A stretch of DNA of 64,000 nucleotides from Candidatus Zixiibacteriota bacterium (GCA_022571845.1 JACZXB010000002.1:169979-233978); one strand, 5' to 3'. Numbered from the stretch's first letter, positions 39,460-49,679 are shown. Translations and numbers: made by a program. The notes: generated by a model from the sequence alone, not told the origin.

Positions 39460-40144
39460 AGTTGTCAGGATCACACAAGAAGCTCCTGTGGTTTACATCG
39501 GTGACAAGAGACTTGACATTGAAAAAGATGCCGAATCTGTGTCGATTCTCAGGCACGTTTTTCCTGAGGTTCGTGTTGAAACTGCTGCCGACGGTATCAA
39601 ATTGATACCTGCCCGCGAAATACTCAAAATAAACCAGGTACTGACGCATGAAAAAGAGCTTTCTGAAAAATCAGGCCGAGAGCAAGGTTACCAACAAGGG
39701 CTAAAAGAAGGACTTGCAGAGGCAGAAAGAGTGCTGCATGATTTTGAAAGTGCGATTTCTACTGCCATAAACGAAAGACAGCGGCTTTTCGAAGATGCCA
39801 AATCTAACATTCTCTCACTGGTGATGCAAATCAGCCGCAAAGTTACCTTTGACGCTATCTCGGTTGACCCGGAAGCGACTCTACACATTATTAGCAAAGT
39901 AGTTGATAGTCTGGTAGACAAAAGTTTTATTAAAATTAAAGTCAATCCGAACCATCTACCCATTGTCGAGCAAAACATTGACAAATTTTTAAAGAATAAT
40001 TCTACAATTAAAGAAATCAAAATAGAACCTGACAGCAGAGTAGATTTCGGGGGCTGTCTGATAGAAACGCCTACCGGAGATATCGACGCCAGGATTGATT
40101 CTCAGCTTAATTCAATTGAACAGACACTAATTTCAGAGGAATAA
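39452..40144 (+). CDS. fliH: Flagellar assembly protein FliH (export ATPase regulator)
   Basis: Likely TTG start overlapping the fliG stop; 'GREQGYQQGLKEGLAEAERVL' and FliH/HrpE C-terminus; the ORF-track start at 39155 is inside fliG. Confidence 0.88.
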   Translation: MSKVVRITQEAPVVYIGDKRLDIEKDAESVSILRHVFPEVRVETAADGIKLIPAREILKINQVLTHEKELSEKSGREQGYQQGLKEGLAEAERVLHDFESAISTAINERQRLFEDAKSNILSLVMQISRKVTFDAISVDPEATLHIISKVVDSLVDKSFIKIKVNPNHLPIVEQNIDKFLKNNSTIKEIKIEPDSRVDFGGCLIETPTGDIDARIDSQLNSIEQTLISEE

Positions 40145-40149
40145 AACTC

Positions 40150-41493
40150 TTGGCGCAAATTGCCTATCAGATGTATGCCGAAAGAATTGACCAGCTTAAT
40201 CCTATAAAGCATTACGGCAAAGTTACCAAAGTGATCGGACTGGTCGTAGAATCAGCAGGGCCGGCGGTATCGATCGGCAGACTCTGTACAATAGAGAGCA
40301 AAGAGAACGGCACCAGAATAAAAGCCGAAGTAGTAGGATTCAGAGACGACCGCATCGTACTCATGCCGCTCGGACCTATTACCGGAATAACTCCCGGTTC
40401 TATTGTGACTTCAAATTATGAGGAGCTCAGGGTTCCTGTCGGTAAAGAATTGATCGGTCGTGTACTGGGAGGACTGGGACAGCCTATAGACGACCTCGGC
40501 CCGATTGAAAGTTCAACGACGGTAGCTGTCAACAATAAGCCGATTCCTGCACTAAGACGGCGCAAAATCACCAATAGACTACTAACCGGAATTAAATCAA
40601 TTGATTTAACTATGAGCGTAGCTCAGGGTCAGCGCTTAGGAATTTTTGCAGGCTCCGGCATTGGAAAATCGATAATGCTGGGCATGATGGCCAGAGGAAC
40701 ATCGGCAGACATTAATGTAATTGCTTTAATAGGGGAACGTGGTCGAGAAGTGCGAGAGTTTATCGAAAATGACCTGGGTCCGGAGGGAATGAAAAACTCT
40801 ATAGTAGTGGCGGTTACCTCAGATGAACCGCCTCTGATTAGAATCAAGGGTGCCATGGTGGCGACAGCCATAGCAGAATATTTCAGAGACCAGGGCAAAA
40901 ATGTTTTACTGTTGTTTGATTCCTTGACCAGAGTTTCAATGGCGCAGCGAGAAATAGGCATAGCAGCAGGTGAGCCGCCGACAACAAAAGGATACACGCC
41001 TTCGGTCTTTGCCATGCTTCCGGCTTTGCTTGAGCGGGCCGGGCTATCGCAAAAAGGCTCAATAACAGGATTTTATGCGGTCCTGGTCGAAGGTGATGAC
41101 TTCAATGAACCAATCGCAGACGCAGTGCGCTCTATTTTGGATGGCCACGTAACACTCTCGCGTAAAATGGCCTCACTCAATCAATATCCGGCTATTGATA
41201 TTCTGGATTCAGTCAGTCGCTTGATGAAAAATGTTTCAACAGATGAAGAGATGGAAATTGCAGCTCAGACCAGAAAGGTCATAGCCATCTATCGTGAAGC
41301 AGAAGACCTGATAAATATAGGAGCTTATGTTAAGGGTTCGAATCCTGAAATTGATGATGCCATCATAAAGAACAGAAAGCTTCTGGATTTTTTCCGCCAG
41401 GGAATCAACGAAATAGATGACTACGAAACGTCATATCAATACCTCAAAGAAATATTTAAACCTGCAGAAACAGGGACCAATGAAAAAGTTTAA
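40150..41493 (+). CDS. fliI: Flagellum-specific ATP synthase FliI
   Basis: 'GQRLGIFAGSGIGKSIMLGMMARGTSADINVIALIGERGREVREFIENDLG', 'LLLFDSLTRVSMAQREIG'. Confidence 0.97.
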   Translation: MAQIAYQMYAERIDQLNPIKHYGKVTKVIGLVVESAGPAVSIGRLCTIESKENGTRIKAEVVGFRDDRIVLMPLGPITGITPGSIVTSNYEELRVPVGKELIGRVLGGLGQPIDDLGPIESSTTVAVNNKPIPALRRRKITNRLLTGIKSIDLTMSVAQGQRLGIFAGSGIGKSIMLGMMARGTSADINVIALIGERGREVREFIENDLGPEGMKNSIVVAVTSDEPPLIRIKGAMVATAIAEYFRDQGKNVLLLFDSLTRVSMAQREIGIAAGEPPTTKGYTPSVFAMLPALLERAGLSQKGSITGFYAVLVEGDDFNEPIADAVRSILDGHVTLSRKMASLNQYPAIDILDSVSRLMKNVSTDEEMEIAAQTRKVIAIYREAEDLINIGAYVKGSNPEIDDAIIKNRKLLDFFRQGINEIDDYETSYQYLKEIFKPAETGTNEKV

Positions 41494-41935
41494 GTATCGT
41501 TTTGAGCCTCTTCTGAAAGTCAAATCTGAAAGAGAAAAGCAAAAACAAAAAGAATTTGCCCTGATGAAACAAAAAGTAAATTGTCAAACTCAGAAAATTC
41601 AGCAGGTAGACAAAGATTTTAATATTTCTCTAAACAAACAAAGGCAAGAGCAGGTAAATAAAATATCCGTTGCAGAAATGCTTGTTTACGGACGCTATTA
41701 TGTTAAGCTGAAAAAAGAGAACATAACTAACATCGAAATGTTAAGAGCTCTCAAAGTAGGGCTTGAAAAAAAGCGTAAATCTCTGGTTGAGTCTACAACA
41801 GAAAAGAAAAAATATGAAAAGCTTAAAGAAAATTTATTAATCAGATATAAAAGTGACTCTGCCAAAGCAGAAACGAAAGATAACGACGAGATAGCTTCTA
41901 ATAATTATAGCTTCAAAAACAGCAGCCTAAAATAA
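41480..41935 (+). CDS. fliJ: Flagellar export protein FliJ
   Basis: 'KKFKYRFEPLLKVKSEREKQKQKEFALMKQKV' coiled coil after fliI; ATG at 41480 preferred over 41417. Confidence 0.85.
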   Translation: MKKFKYRFEPLLKVKSEREKQKQKEFALMKQKVNCQTQKIQQVDKDFNISLNKQRQEQVNKISVAEMLVYGRYYVKLKKENITNIEMLRALKVGLEKKRKSLVESTTEKKKYEKLKENLLIRYKSDSAKAETKDNDEIASNNYSFKNSSLK

Positions 41936-41943
41936 GCAGACCT

Positions 41944-42741
41944 CTAATACGGGCAATCCGGCGGCGGCTGACCCCCGCGGAAAATGAAATCAACCAGATA
42001 AACAAGATCGACGACATTGACATTGCCGTCCGGGTCCTGATCGAAATCGCCCTCTTCGGGACAAAACAATTCCGGTCCGCCGCGAAAGATTCTGTCAACC
42101 AAATAGGTTAAGTCAAGAATATTGGCGTCAACTCCATCATAGTTGACGTCGCCTACCTGGTCAATACAGCAAAGTTCCCTGTTAATATACAGGTAACCAA
42201 ATTCAAATTGGGGTGCAAACTGGTTTGCCAAAGAATCTGAAAAAGAAGTACTCCAATGTATCAGTAGATTCTGAACGTTTACAGAATCAATTTTTACCAG
42301 GATCGAATCCAGGGAGTCGGGATAGGAGAAGTGTAAATGTCCCAATAGTCCGCTTCCTGAAGGTATCAAGGGTTCACTCAGAGGAAAACCCCATATAGAT
42401 ATGGCAGAGTCCAAATAGTGTCGGGTCATACCTTTGGTAGGAATATAGTCAACCCGGCTTCCGACGAACGAAAAAGAATCCAGAAATATCAAGGCGGGGT
42501 CATAGTCATATTTTAAGGTGATCTCGAAACCTGCCAGAGGTTGATCATTTACAAAGCTGATAGCAACTGCCCACTCCGACAGGGGAGACTGAGTAGAATC
42601 AATATAGACAGTATCAGGTAAATTGGGGTCCTGGGCAAAGGCAGAGCTTTTTGCCGAAAATGCCGCCAAAAGCAGCAATGCAATTATAATCGACAGTATT
42701 TTTATTCTAAAACGCATAGATAGACATTGCCTTTCATTCAA
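41944..42741 (-). CDS. Secreted cohesin-like protein with C-terminal dockerin-like repeats
   Basis: Signal peptide; 'LAGFEITLKYDYDPALIFLDSFSFVGSRV' cohesin-like; 'GDVNYDGVDANILDLTYLVDRIFRGGPE...DGNVNVVDLVYLVDFIFRGGQPP'. Confidence 0.82.
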   Translation of the reverse strand: MNERQCLSMRFRIKILSIIIALLLLAAFSAKSSAFAQDPNLPDTVYIDSTQSPLSEWAVAISFVNDQPLAGFEITLKYDYDPALIFLDSFSFVGSRVDYIPTKGMTRHYLDSAISIWGFPLSEPLIPSGSGLLGHLHFSYPDSLDSILVKIDSVNVQNLLIHWSTSFSDSLANQFAPQFEFGYLYINRELCCIDQVGDVNYDGVDANILDLTYLVDRIFRGGPELFCPEEGDFDQDPDGNVNVVDLVYLVDFIFRGGQPPPDCPY

Positions 42742-43125
42742 GATTTCAGCAAAACTTGTGCTCGTTACAATCTCAAAATTAACAAGTCTGGGTCGAAATT
42801 TAATTGCCTTTCAAAACGGTGTAAGTAGTTGTAATCACGGCAGATTGCTTTCCGCTGAAAATATAATAGTTATCCACAAAAACCGCAATAGAAATCTGCA
42901 GATTCCTGGGTATGCAACCGTTTGAACATTATAGGGAAGAGCTGGCAATATTGACCAAAAATTGAGGATTTCCAGCAGCTTTTTAGAGAATTTTGGAAAC
43001 CCGAAAATTATTCCTGCCGGCTCAAGAAAATTATTCCAAAAGCTCCATCAAAAATCAACAACCCGGCCCCTTTCAAGTCGTGCAATCCCGTGAAAGACAG
43101 TCACTTGATACCTCTGCTATAGATT

Positions 43126-43141
43126 TGGCACAGCTGCTGCT
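43126..43141 (+). promoter_or_regulatory. Sigma54 promoter TGGCAC-N5-CTGCT upstream of flgF
   Basis: GG-N10-GC spacing, exact -24 hexamer, CTGCT at -12. Confidence 0.7.
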
Positions 43142-43162
43142 TAACAGTTGGCGGAGGAGAAT

Positions 43163-43891
43163 GTGATTAAAGGAATTTATATATCAGCCTCGGGAATGCT
43201 CCCGCAGGTCAAAAAGCAGGAAATAACCGCCAATAACGTGGCTAACGCAGCAACTACCGGTTTTAAGAAAGATCGCCTCTTCACCAAAGAGCTTACTGAA
43301 GCTGAGAAGAAAGGCTTTAAGACTAATGCTGACTGGATCAATCCAATGGTTTCAAAAGTCTTTGTAGACCATTCACCGGGTATTTTTGAAAGAACCGGTA
43401 ATCCTCTCAATCTGGCTATCAACGGTGACGGTTTTTTTACTATTCAGCTTTCTGGCGAGCAAACTGCCTTGACCAGGGCTGGTGCCTTTGAAGTTAATGC
43501 CGACGGTGTAATTGGCTTTCCCGGAGGAGCGGTCTTGCTGGGAGACGGCGGACCAATTCAAGTAGGCATAGGCAAAGTTACCATAACGGCCACCGGCGAA
43601 GTTTCAGTCAATGACTTTCCGGTAGCTAAAATTACCCCGGTAACAGTAGATGACTTAATCCAGCTTAAGAAACTTGGTAATTCTTTATTTTTGTTATCCG
43701 AAAACACGCAAGTAAAACCCGTAAGAACTTCAACGATAATGCAGGGCTATCTGGAAGCCTCGAATGTTGATGTCGTCCATGAAATGGTAGAGATGATAAT
43801 TTCATATAGAAATTACGAGGCCAATGCCAATTCACTCCGCAGCCAGGACGAAACTCTCGATAAGCTATTTAGTCGAGTTGGTTCGCGGTAA
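43163..43891 (+). CDS. flgF: Flagellar basal-body rod protein FlgF
   Basis: 'IKGIYISASGMLPQVKKQEITANNVANAATTGFKKD', C-term 'QGYLEASNVDVVHEMVEMIISYRNYEANANSLRSQDETL'; GTG start with GGAGGAG RBS. Confidence 0.92.
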   Translation: MIKGIYISASGMLPQVKKQEITANNVANAATTGFKKDRLFTKELTEAEKKGFKTNADWINPMVSKVFVDHSPGIFERTGNPLNLAINGDGFFTIQLSGEQTALTRAGAFEVNADGVIGFPGGAVLLGDGGPIQVGIGKVTITATGEVSVNDFPVAKITPVTVDDLIQLKKLGNSLFLLSENTQVKPVRTSTIMQGYLEASNVDVVHEMVEMIISYRNYEANANSLRSQDETLDKLFSRVGSR

Positions 43892-43915
43892 TAATTGGAT
43901 TTTTAGGAGGAACTG

Positions 43916-44704
43916 ATGATTAAAGCAATGAGAACAGCGGCATCTGGAATGTCAGCACAGCAGATGAACGTAGATACTATTGCTAATAACTTAGCAAACG
44001 TAAACACAACCGGCTTTAAGCGTACAAAAGTGGAATTTCAGGATGTGCTTTATCAAAATATCAAGACTGCCGGTTCGGCTACGGCCGTAGGAACAGAGCG
44101 CCCGGTTGGTCTTTCAGTCGGTTACGGTACCAGAGCCTCGGCCACACACCGGCATTTTACAAACGGTGACCTGACACTTACCAATAACCCGCTTGATATG
44201 GCCATATCCGGTGACGGTTTTTTTCAAATTCAGTATCCCGATGGAACTACCGTTTATACACGTGATGGCGCTTTCAAAATTTCAGGCGAGGGACGCCTGG
44301 TAAACTCCGACGGCTTTTTCTTACTGCCGGAAATTACTATCCCCACTGACGCCATGTCTATTTCCGTAGGCTCAGACGGAATTATCGAAATAGCACAGTT
44401 TGGTCAGGACGAACCTGTTCAGATTGGACAGCTGGAATTGGCGCGATTCGTAAACCCTTCCGGTTTGAATGCTCTGGGAAGTAATTTATATCAGAGGACC
44501 ACTGCCTCAGGTGATGCGCTGATTGACGTTCCCACCCAGGGTGGGCTGGGGCAGATAGACCAGGGTTATCTGGAGGGCTCCAATGTCAAAGTCGTTGATG
44601 AAATGGTCAATATGATAATCGCCCAGCGTGCTTATGAAATGAATGCCAAAGCTATCCAGACAGCAGATGATATGTATTCAATCGCTAACAGCCTCAAGAG
44701 ATAA
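43916..44704 (+). CDS. flgG: Flagellar basal-body rod protein FlgG
   Basis: 'IKAMRTAASGMSAQQMNVDTIANNLANVNTTGFKRTKVEFQDVLYQ', 'QGYLEGSNVKVVDEMVNMIIAQRAYEMNAKAIQTADDM'. Confidence 0.97.
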   Translation: MIKAMRTAASGMSAQQMNVDTIANNLANVNTTGFKRTKVEFQDVLYQNIKTAGSATAVGTERPVGLSVGYGTRASATHRHFTNGDLTLTNNPLDMAISGDGFFQIQYPDGTTVYTRDGAFKISGEGRLVNSDGFFLLPEITIPTDAMSISVGSDGIIEIAQFGQDEPVQIGQLELARFVNPSGLNALGSNLYQRTTASGDALIDVPTQGGLGQIDQGYLEGSNVKVVDEMVNMIIAQRAYEMNAKAIQTADDMYSIANSLKR

Positions 44705-44706
44705 AT

Positions 44707-45399
44707 ATGAAACAGTTTTTTAAAATGCTTCTGCTCATTGGTCTGTTATTGCTTTCGTTTGGGTCGGCAGTACTTGCTGAATCAACTCGTGATATTATTG
44801 TCAATAAGGTTTATGAATCTTTCAAGCTCGACAAAAGCACGTATACAATCGAAATTTTAACAGACGAAATCAAATCAAAGAATATTTCTTACTCACAAAT
44901 TTCAATCAAACCTCTCTACCAGACCACACCGATCGGACGATTTGCAATAATACTGAAAGTAATTCGACCTGAGGCTAAAGTTGAAAAAGAAACGATCAGG
45001 CTATATATCCGTAAATTCGCAGATGTGGTGGTAGTGGGAGAGAGAATCAAGAGATTTGATAACCTCAGTCTGGCTTTAGTCTCAATTGAACGCAAAGATA
45101 TCACAACCCTTCGCCAGGACCCGCTGGTCTCGCTTAAATCAGTTACGAATATGCGCGCCCGTCGCAATATCGCCAAAAATCAGATACTGACAAAAGCTGA
45201 TATAGAACCTAAGCCGGTGGTAAAATCATATAGCGATGTCCACATCATATATGTCAGCGGTCTCTGCCGGATAACCGCCGAAGGTAAAGCTCTTCAGGAT
45301 GGACAAACGGGAGATTTAATCAGAGTAAAAAATAAATCTTCTGGCAAGATTGTATTTGCCAGAGTAGTTGACAAAAATTTGGTACAAGTTGACCCGTAA
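44707..45399 (+). CDS. flgA: Flagellar P-ring assembly chaperone FlgA
   Basis: Position between flgG and flgH; SAF-like C-term 'ARRNIAKNQILTKADIEPKPVV...GDLIRVKNKSSGKIVFARVVDKNLVQV'. Confidence 0.9.
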   Translation: MKQFFKMLLLIGLLLLSFGSAVLAESTRDIIVNKVYESFKLDKSTYTIEILTDEIKSKNISYSQISIKPLYQTTPIGRFAIILKVIRPEAKVEKETIRLYIRKFADVVVVGERIKRFDNLSLALVSIERKDITTLRQDPLVSLKSVTNMRARRNIAKNQILTKADIEPKPVVKSYSDVHIIYVSGLCRITAEGKALQDGQTGDLIRVKNKSSGKIVFARVVDKNLVQVDP

Positions 45400-45420
45400 A
45401 AATAGGACACAGGTGTCAAA

Positions 45421-46008
45421 ATGAAAATGAGAAGAATTTTAATCTATCTGGGTTTGATGTTGCTTTTGCCTTTTGCTCTCAAAGTAAAAGGAGGCGATTT
45501 TGGCCAGAGTCAGTCGTTGTTTACCGACATCAAAGCCAACCGGGTTGGTGATATTCTTACGGTTATAATAAGCGAGCAGAGCCGGGGCAGTAACCAGATT
45601 CAAACGAAGACAACCAAGAGTTCAAAGCAAGATGTTCGAGGTGGTCCGGGATTGGGAACGTTGAATTTTCTGCCGCTTTTTGGCGTCGAGGGCGAATCAA
45701 AGAGTACCCATGACGGCAAAGGACAAAATATTCGCAACAGAAGTCTTAGTGCGAAAATGTCTGTGACGGTAGTTGCCATAAGAGATAACGGCGACCTGGT
45801 AATAGAAGGGACCCGTATTGTTGTCATTTCGGGCGACAAGGAAACGTTAAGTTTATCCGGAGTAGTGCGTCAGCGCGATGTCTCGCCCGGCAACACTATT
45901 GATTCGTATCTGATAGCAGATGCGGAAATAAGTTACACCGGCAAGGGAGCAGCCAGCGCAGGCGCCAGACCCGGGTTTATTACAAGATTTTTCAACTGGC
46001 TTTTTTAG
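45421..46008 (+). CDS. flgH: Flagellar L-ring protein FlgH
   Basis: 'SLFTDIKANRVGDILTVIISEQSRGSNQ', 'DNGDLVIEGTRIVVISGDKETLSLSGVVRQRDV'. Confidence 0.95.
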   Translation: MKMRRILIYLGLMLLLPFALKVKGGDFGQSQSLFTDIKANRVGDILTVIISEQSRGSNQIQTKTTKSSKQDVRGGPGLGTLNFLPLFGVEGESKSTHDGKGQNIRNRSLSAKMSVTVVAIRDNGDLVIEGTRIVVISGDKETLSLSGVVRQRDVSPGNTIDSYLIADAEISYTGKGAASAGARPGFITRFFNWLF

Positions 46009-46017
46009 GAGGAAGTA

Positions 46018-47154
46018 ATGCTGAATTTAAGTTATAGCAATTTCCTGATACCGATTGGTATGTCGTTCATAATTTCACTTATGAGCGCTTTATATAGTCC
46101 AGCCGAAGCAGTCTCAGTCAGAGTCAAAGACATCTGTACTTTTCAGAACGAACAGGAAGAAGACCTGATAGGCTATGGTCTGGTAATAGGACTTGATGGT
46201 AGCGGCGATGGCAACAATACCCGTTTCACCGTACAGTCACTGGCAAATATGATGGAGAGGCTCGGTATAACTATTGATCCGAAACGTGTCAAAGTTAAAA
46301 ATGTTGCTGCTGTCATGGTAACTGCCAAACTAAGCAGCAATCAGCCGGAAGGTTCTCATATAGACGTAACAGTTTCATCGCTGGGCGATGCCTCCTCCCT
46401 TCAGGGAGGTACTCTTCTGCTTACTCCACTGGCAAATTTTAAAGGTACAGTCAGAGCTACTGCTCAGGGGCCGGTTTCAATCGGCGGTTTTAACGTACAG
46501 GTCGATGAGGGAAACAGGATTTTTAACAACTATACGCTGGTGGGAAGAATTCCCAACGGGGCAAGAATTACCAGAGCCGTAGAAAAGGGGCGCAGCGCAA
46601 ACAAAGAAATAATTTTGTCGCTTCATAACCCGGACAACACCACCGCTCACCGCATTGCTCAAAAGATTAATATTAAATACGGTCTGACAGCAGTCGCTAC
46701 CGACGGCGGAACTGTCAAAGTTTATGTGCCGGATTCTCTGGCGTATCAGCAGACCAGAATGAAATTCATTTCTGACATCGGTCAACTGAGAATTGTTCCT
46801 GACCATGTAGCCAGGGTTGTCATAAATGAAAAAACCGGTACTATCGTGGCCGGACAGCACGTTACTATCGAACCTGTTATAATCGCCCATGGTACTATAA
46901 CAGTTGATATTCAGTCAACGCCAATTATCTCACAGCCGGCGCCGTATAGTCTGGGACAGACGGTACAAACCAGTGAGTCAAATATCTCTATTCAGGACGA
47001 ACCGATTCGGGTAGTACATCTTGAGCGATCGGTGAGCCTGGCTGATATAGCCAAAGCCTTAAACAGAATCGGCGCCACACCGCGCGATGTCATAGCGATT
47101 TTCCAGGCGCTCAAGCAAGCCGGTGCACTCAGAGCGGAACTGGTTATTCTCTAA
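46018..47154 (+). CDS. flgI: Flagellar P-ring protein FlgI
   Basis: 'VRVKDICTFQNEQEEDLIGYGLVIGLDGSGDGNNTRFTVQSLANMMERLGI'. Confidence 0.97.
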   Translation: MLNLSYSNFLIPIGMSFIISLMSALYSPAEAVSVRVKDICTFQNEQEEDLIGYGLVIGLDGSGDGNNTRFTVQSLANMMERLGITIDPKRVKVKNVAAVMVTAKLSSNQPEGSHIDVTVSSLGDASSLQGGTLLLTPLANFKGTVRATAQGPVSIGGFNVQVDEGNRIFNNYTLVGRIPNGARITRAVEKGRSANKEIILSLHNPDNTTAHRIAQKINIKYGLTAVATDGGTVKVYVPDSLAYQQTRMKFISDIGQLRIVPDHVARVVINEKTGTIVAGQHVTIEPVIIAHGTITVDIQSTPIISQPAPYSLGQTVQTSESNISIQDEPIRVVHLERSVSLADIAKALNRIGATPRDVIAIFQALKQAGALRAELVIL

Positions 47155-47708
47155 TGAATGAAATGGCCATAAATAGTCTCACTGCAAATATTCAAGCCAA
47201 AACTATAGGCGGTAATGAAGGCAGTAAACCGGCGACTGTCGAGGGAGAAAAAACGCGACTAAGAAAAGCTGCCAAAGATTTTGAAGCATTCTTTATGTAT
47301 CAGATGCTTAAGACCATGAGAGAAACTGTTCCGGAAAACCCGCTGGTCAAAGATTCGCCGTTTTCGAATGGTCATGGCAAAGATATCTTTACACAGATTT
47401 TTGATATGGAAATCTCAAAAAAGATGGTTGGCAACGGTAAAGAGTCGATATCAGAAGTTCTTTACAGGTCCCTCGAAAAAGTTATAGAAGCCCAATTCAA
47501 AGGCAATAATAGAGAAGAACAGATTGAACTCAAACCGCTGAAGACTGAAGATACCAGTTTTAAACCGCTCTTACAGGAAAAACTGGAGTTAAAAGAGAAC
47601 CAGCTGTTTCAGATTAAGAGAAAAGATGCCGGAAATTTGTTCCCTGTGGTGAGCAAATTTCAGACAGAGAATGCTCAAAATTTGAGCAAAAACCCTAAGG
47701 CACGGTAA
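47154..47708 (+). CDS. flgJ: Rod-binding protein (FlgJ N-terminal domain type, no muramidase domain)
   Basis: 'LRKAAKDFEAFFMYQMLKTMRETVPENPL...GKDIFTQIFDMEISKKMV'. Confidence 0.88.
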   Translation: MNEMAINSLTANIQAKTIGGNEGSKPATVEGEKTRLRKAAKDFEAFFMYQMLKTMRETVPENPLVKDSPFSNGHGKDIFTQIFDMEISKKMVGNGKESISEVLYRSLEKVIEAQFKGNNREEQIELKPLKTEDTSFKPLLQEKLELKENQLFQIKRKDAGNLFPVVSKFQTENAQNLSKNPKAR

Positions 47709-47731
47709 GTTAGTACCGATAAGGAAAACAC

Positions 47732-48241
47732 GTGACAACCATGAGTTTGTCAGAGATGGTCGAAAAGCTAATCGAAACGCTTAGTTCTGAGGCTGTCGTA
47801 TTTGAAGAATTTCTAAAACTGCTTTCACAGCAACAGGAGATGCTGGTGAATAATGACATTGACGGTCTTAATAGAGTAACCGGGCTTCAGCGCGAGAAAG
47901 TTGCACAGAGTCAGCTTCTAAATCAGCGCCGGGATAAACTGGTTGCTGAGATTAAATCTGCTAATACAATCGAAGGTGACTTAAATGTCTCAATGCTGCT
48001 TGAGCATGTCGACGAGCATCAGGGTGGACGTCTTATTCAGTTGAGAGAAGTCATCCAGAGCTTTACTCAAAAGATTGGCGAAGTTCGAAATCAAAACGCT
48101 ATGCTTTTGAACAGGTCGAAAGAATACATTTTGCGGACAATGGAACTGCTTTCTAAAATTAACAATCCGGATTCAGGATATGCTGCCAACGGAGAGACTG
48201 TAGAAAACAGCTCCTTTGTGGCAGTTAACAGGAGAGCTTAG
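47732..48241 (+). CDS. flgN: FlgN-family chaperone
   Basis: FlgN-like helical protein directly upstream of flgK. Confidence 0.8.
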   Translation: MTTMSLSEMVEKLIETLSSEAVVFEEFLKLLSQQQEMLVNNDIDGLNRVTGLQREKVAQSQLLNQRRDKLVAEIKSANTIEGDLNVSMLLEHVDEHQGGRLIQLREVIQSFTQKIGEVRNQNAMLLNRSKEYILRTMELLSKINNPDSGYAANGETVENSSFVAVNRRA

Positions 48242-49635
48242 TGGCCGGCTTAATGCAATCTATAGAAATCGGGCGCCGTGCTCTTTTGACTCATCAGGCA
48301 GCTCTGCAGACAATTGGCCATAATATCGCCAATGTCAATACTCCCGGCTATACCCGCCAGAGAGTCAACATCACCTCAACTTTCCCGGAAGACAGCCGCT
48401 TTGGGAGAATAGGTTCCGGCGTAACGGTTGCTGATATTCGCCATATCAGAGATCTGTTTTTGGGTGAGCAATATCGTCAGGAAAGCAAAAATCTCGGACA
48501 ATGGACATACAAAGAAAAAATCATGATTCAGATTGAATCAGTATTTTCTGAACCGGGCGAAAACGGCCTGTCAGATTTACTTAACCGTTTTTGGGACGCC
48601 TGGGGCGAACTGTCAACCAATCCTAATTCTGTCAGTAATCGCGTAGCCATCTTAGAAGAAGCCAAGCTTATGACCAACGCTTTTCAGCAGCTGGCCAACC
48701 AGTTGAACGAACTGAGTGAGTCTATCGACAAAGAGATTGTGAACACAACCGATGAAATAAACACTCTGACTTTTTCTATTGCCCGCTTAAACGATAAAAT
48801 AAAAGTCCAGGAAGCCGGCGGAGACAATGCCAATGATTTGCGCGACCGCAGAGACCTGCTGATAGACAGACTGGCTACAATCATTGATGTCAACACCATC
48901 GCCAGAGAAGATGGTACTACCACAGTTTATATAGGCGCTATGACGATTGTTGACGGTGCCGACAGCCTGAAAATCCAATCCAAACAGCTCAACGTAGATG
49001 GTACGTTAAAGCACGAACTTTTTTGGGAAAATACCAGCCTTCAGGTAAAAAATCTAAATGGTCGGCTTGCTTCTATGTACGAAACTCGTGATAGAATCAT
49101 CCCCAAGTACAGGCAACGGCTCGACCAACTTGCCGGCTCGATGATAGATCAGGTCAACCAACTTCATTCAGCAGCATACGGCCTGAATGGCTCTACCGGG
49201 TTCAACTTTTTCAATTCTGTTTTTACAGATGCCGCAAATATTTCAGTAAACAACGAATTGATTATTGACCCCACCAAAGTAGCGGCTTCAGCTTCCGGCG
49301 AGCAGGGGGACAATGTAGTTGCCCTGGATATTCAGGATCTAAGAAATGTTAAGGTTCTTGACAATAATACCAGATCATTAAACGATTTCTATAATGGCAT
49401 AGTAGGTGAATTGGGTATCGAAACGAATACAGCTATTTCATTTACCAATAATTTTGAACTTCTGGTTCATCAGATAGAAAATGCCAAAGAATCTGTGCAG
49501 GGTGTGTCTCTGGATGAGGAGATGATAAATTTGATCAGGTATCAGCATGCCTACGATGCCGCCGCCAGGGTGATAACAGCCATGGACCAGGCTCTGGATA
49601 CGGTTATTAACAAGATGGGCATGGTTGGCAGATAA
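48241..49635 (+). CDS. flgK: Flagellar hook-associated protein 1 FlgK
   Basis: 'IEIGRRALLTHQAALQTIGHNIANVNTPGYTRQRV', 'EEMINLIRYQHAYDAAARVITAMDQALDTVINKMG'. Confidence 0.96.
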   Translation: MAGLMQSIEIGRRALLTHQAALQTIGHNIANVNTPGYTRQRVNITSTFPEDSRFGRIGSGVTVADIRHIRDLFLGEQYRQESKNLGQWTYKEKIMIQIESVFSEPGENGLSDLLNRFWDAWGELSTNPNSVSNRVAILEEAKLMTNAFQQLANQLNELSESIDKEIVNTTDEINTLTFSIARLNDKIKVQEAGGDNANDLRDRRDLLIDRLATIIDVNTIAREDGTTTVYIGAMTIVDGADSLKIQSKQLNVDGTLKHELFWENTSLQVKNLNGRLASMYETRDRIIPKYRQRLDQLAGSMIDQVNQLHSAAYGLNGSTGFNFFNSVFTDAANISVNNELIIDPTKVAASASGEQGDNVVALDIQDLRNVKVLDNNTRSLNDFYNGIVGELGIETNTAISFTNNFELLVHQIENAKESVQGVSLDEEMINLIRYQHAYDAAARVITAMDQALDTVINKMGMVGR

Positions 49636-49679
49636 GAAAATTATGATGTTACAGGGAACGTAAGTTTTAGGGGAACAAT

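Noticed and set aside
42213-42925. Plus-strand ORFs opposite the dockerin-type gene (42213-42398, 42623-42925)
   Set aside because: No RBS or family support; overlap antisense coding or intergenic sequence
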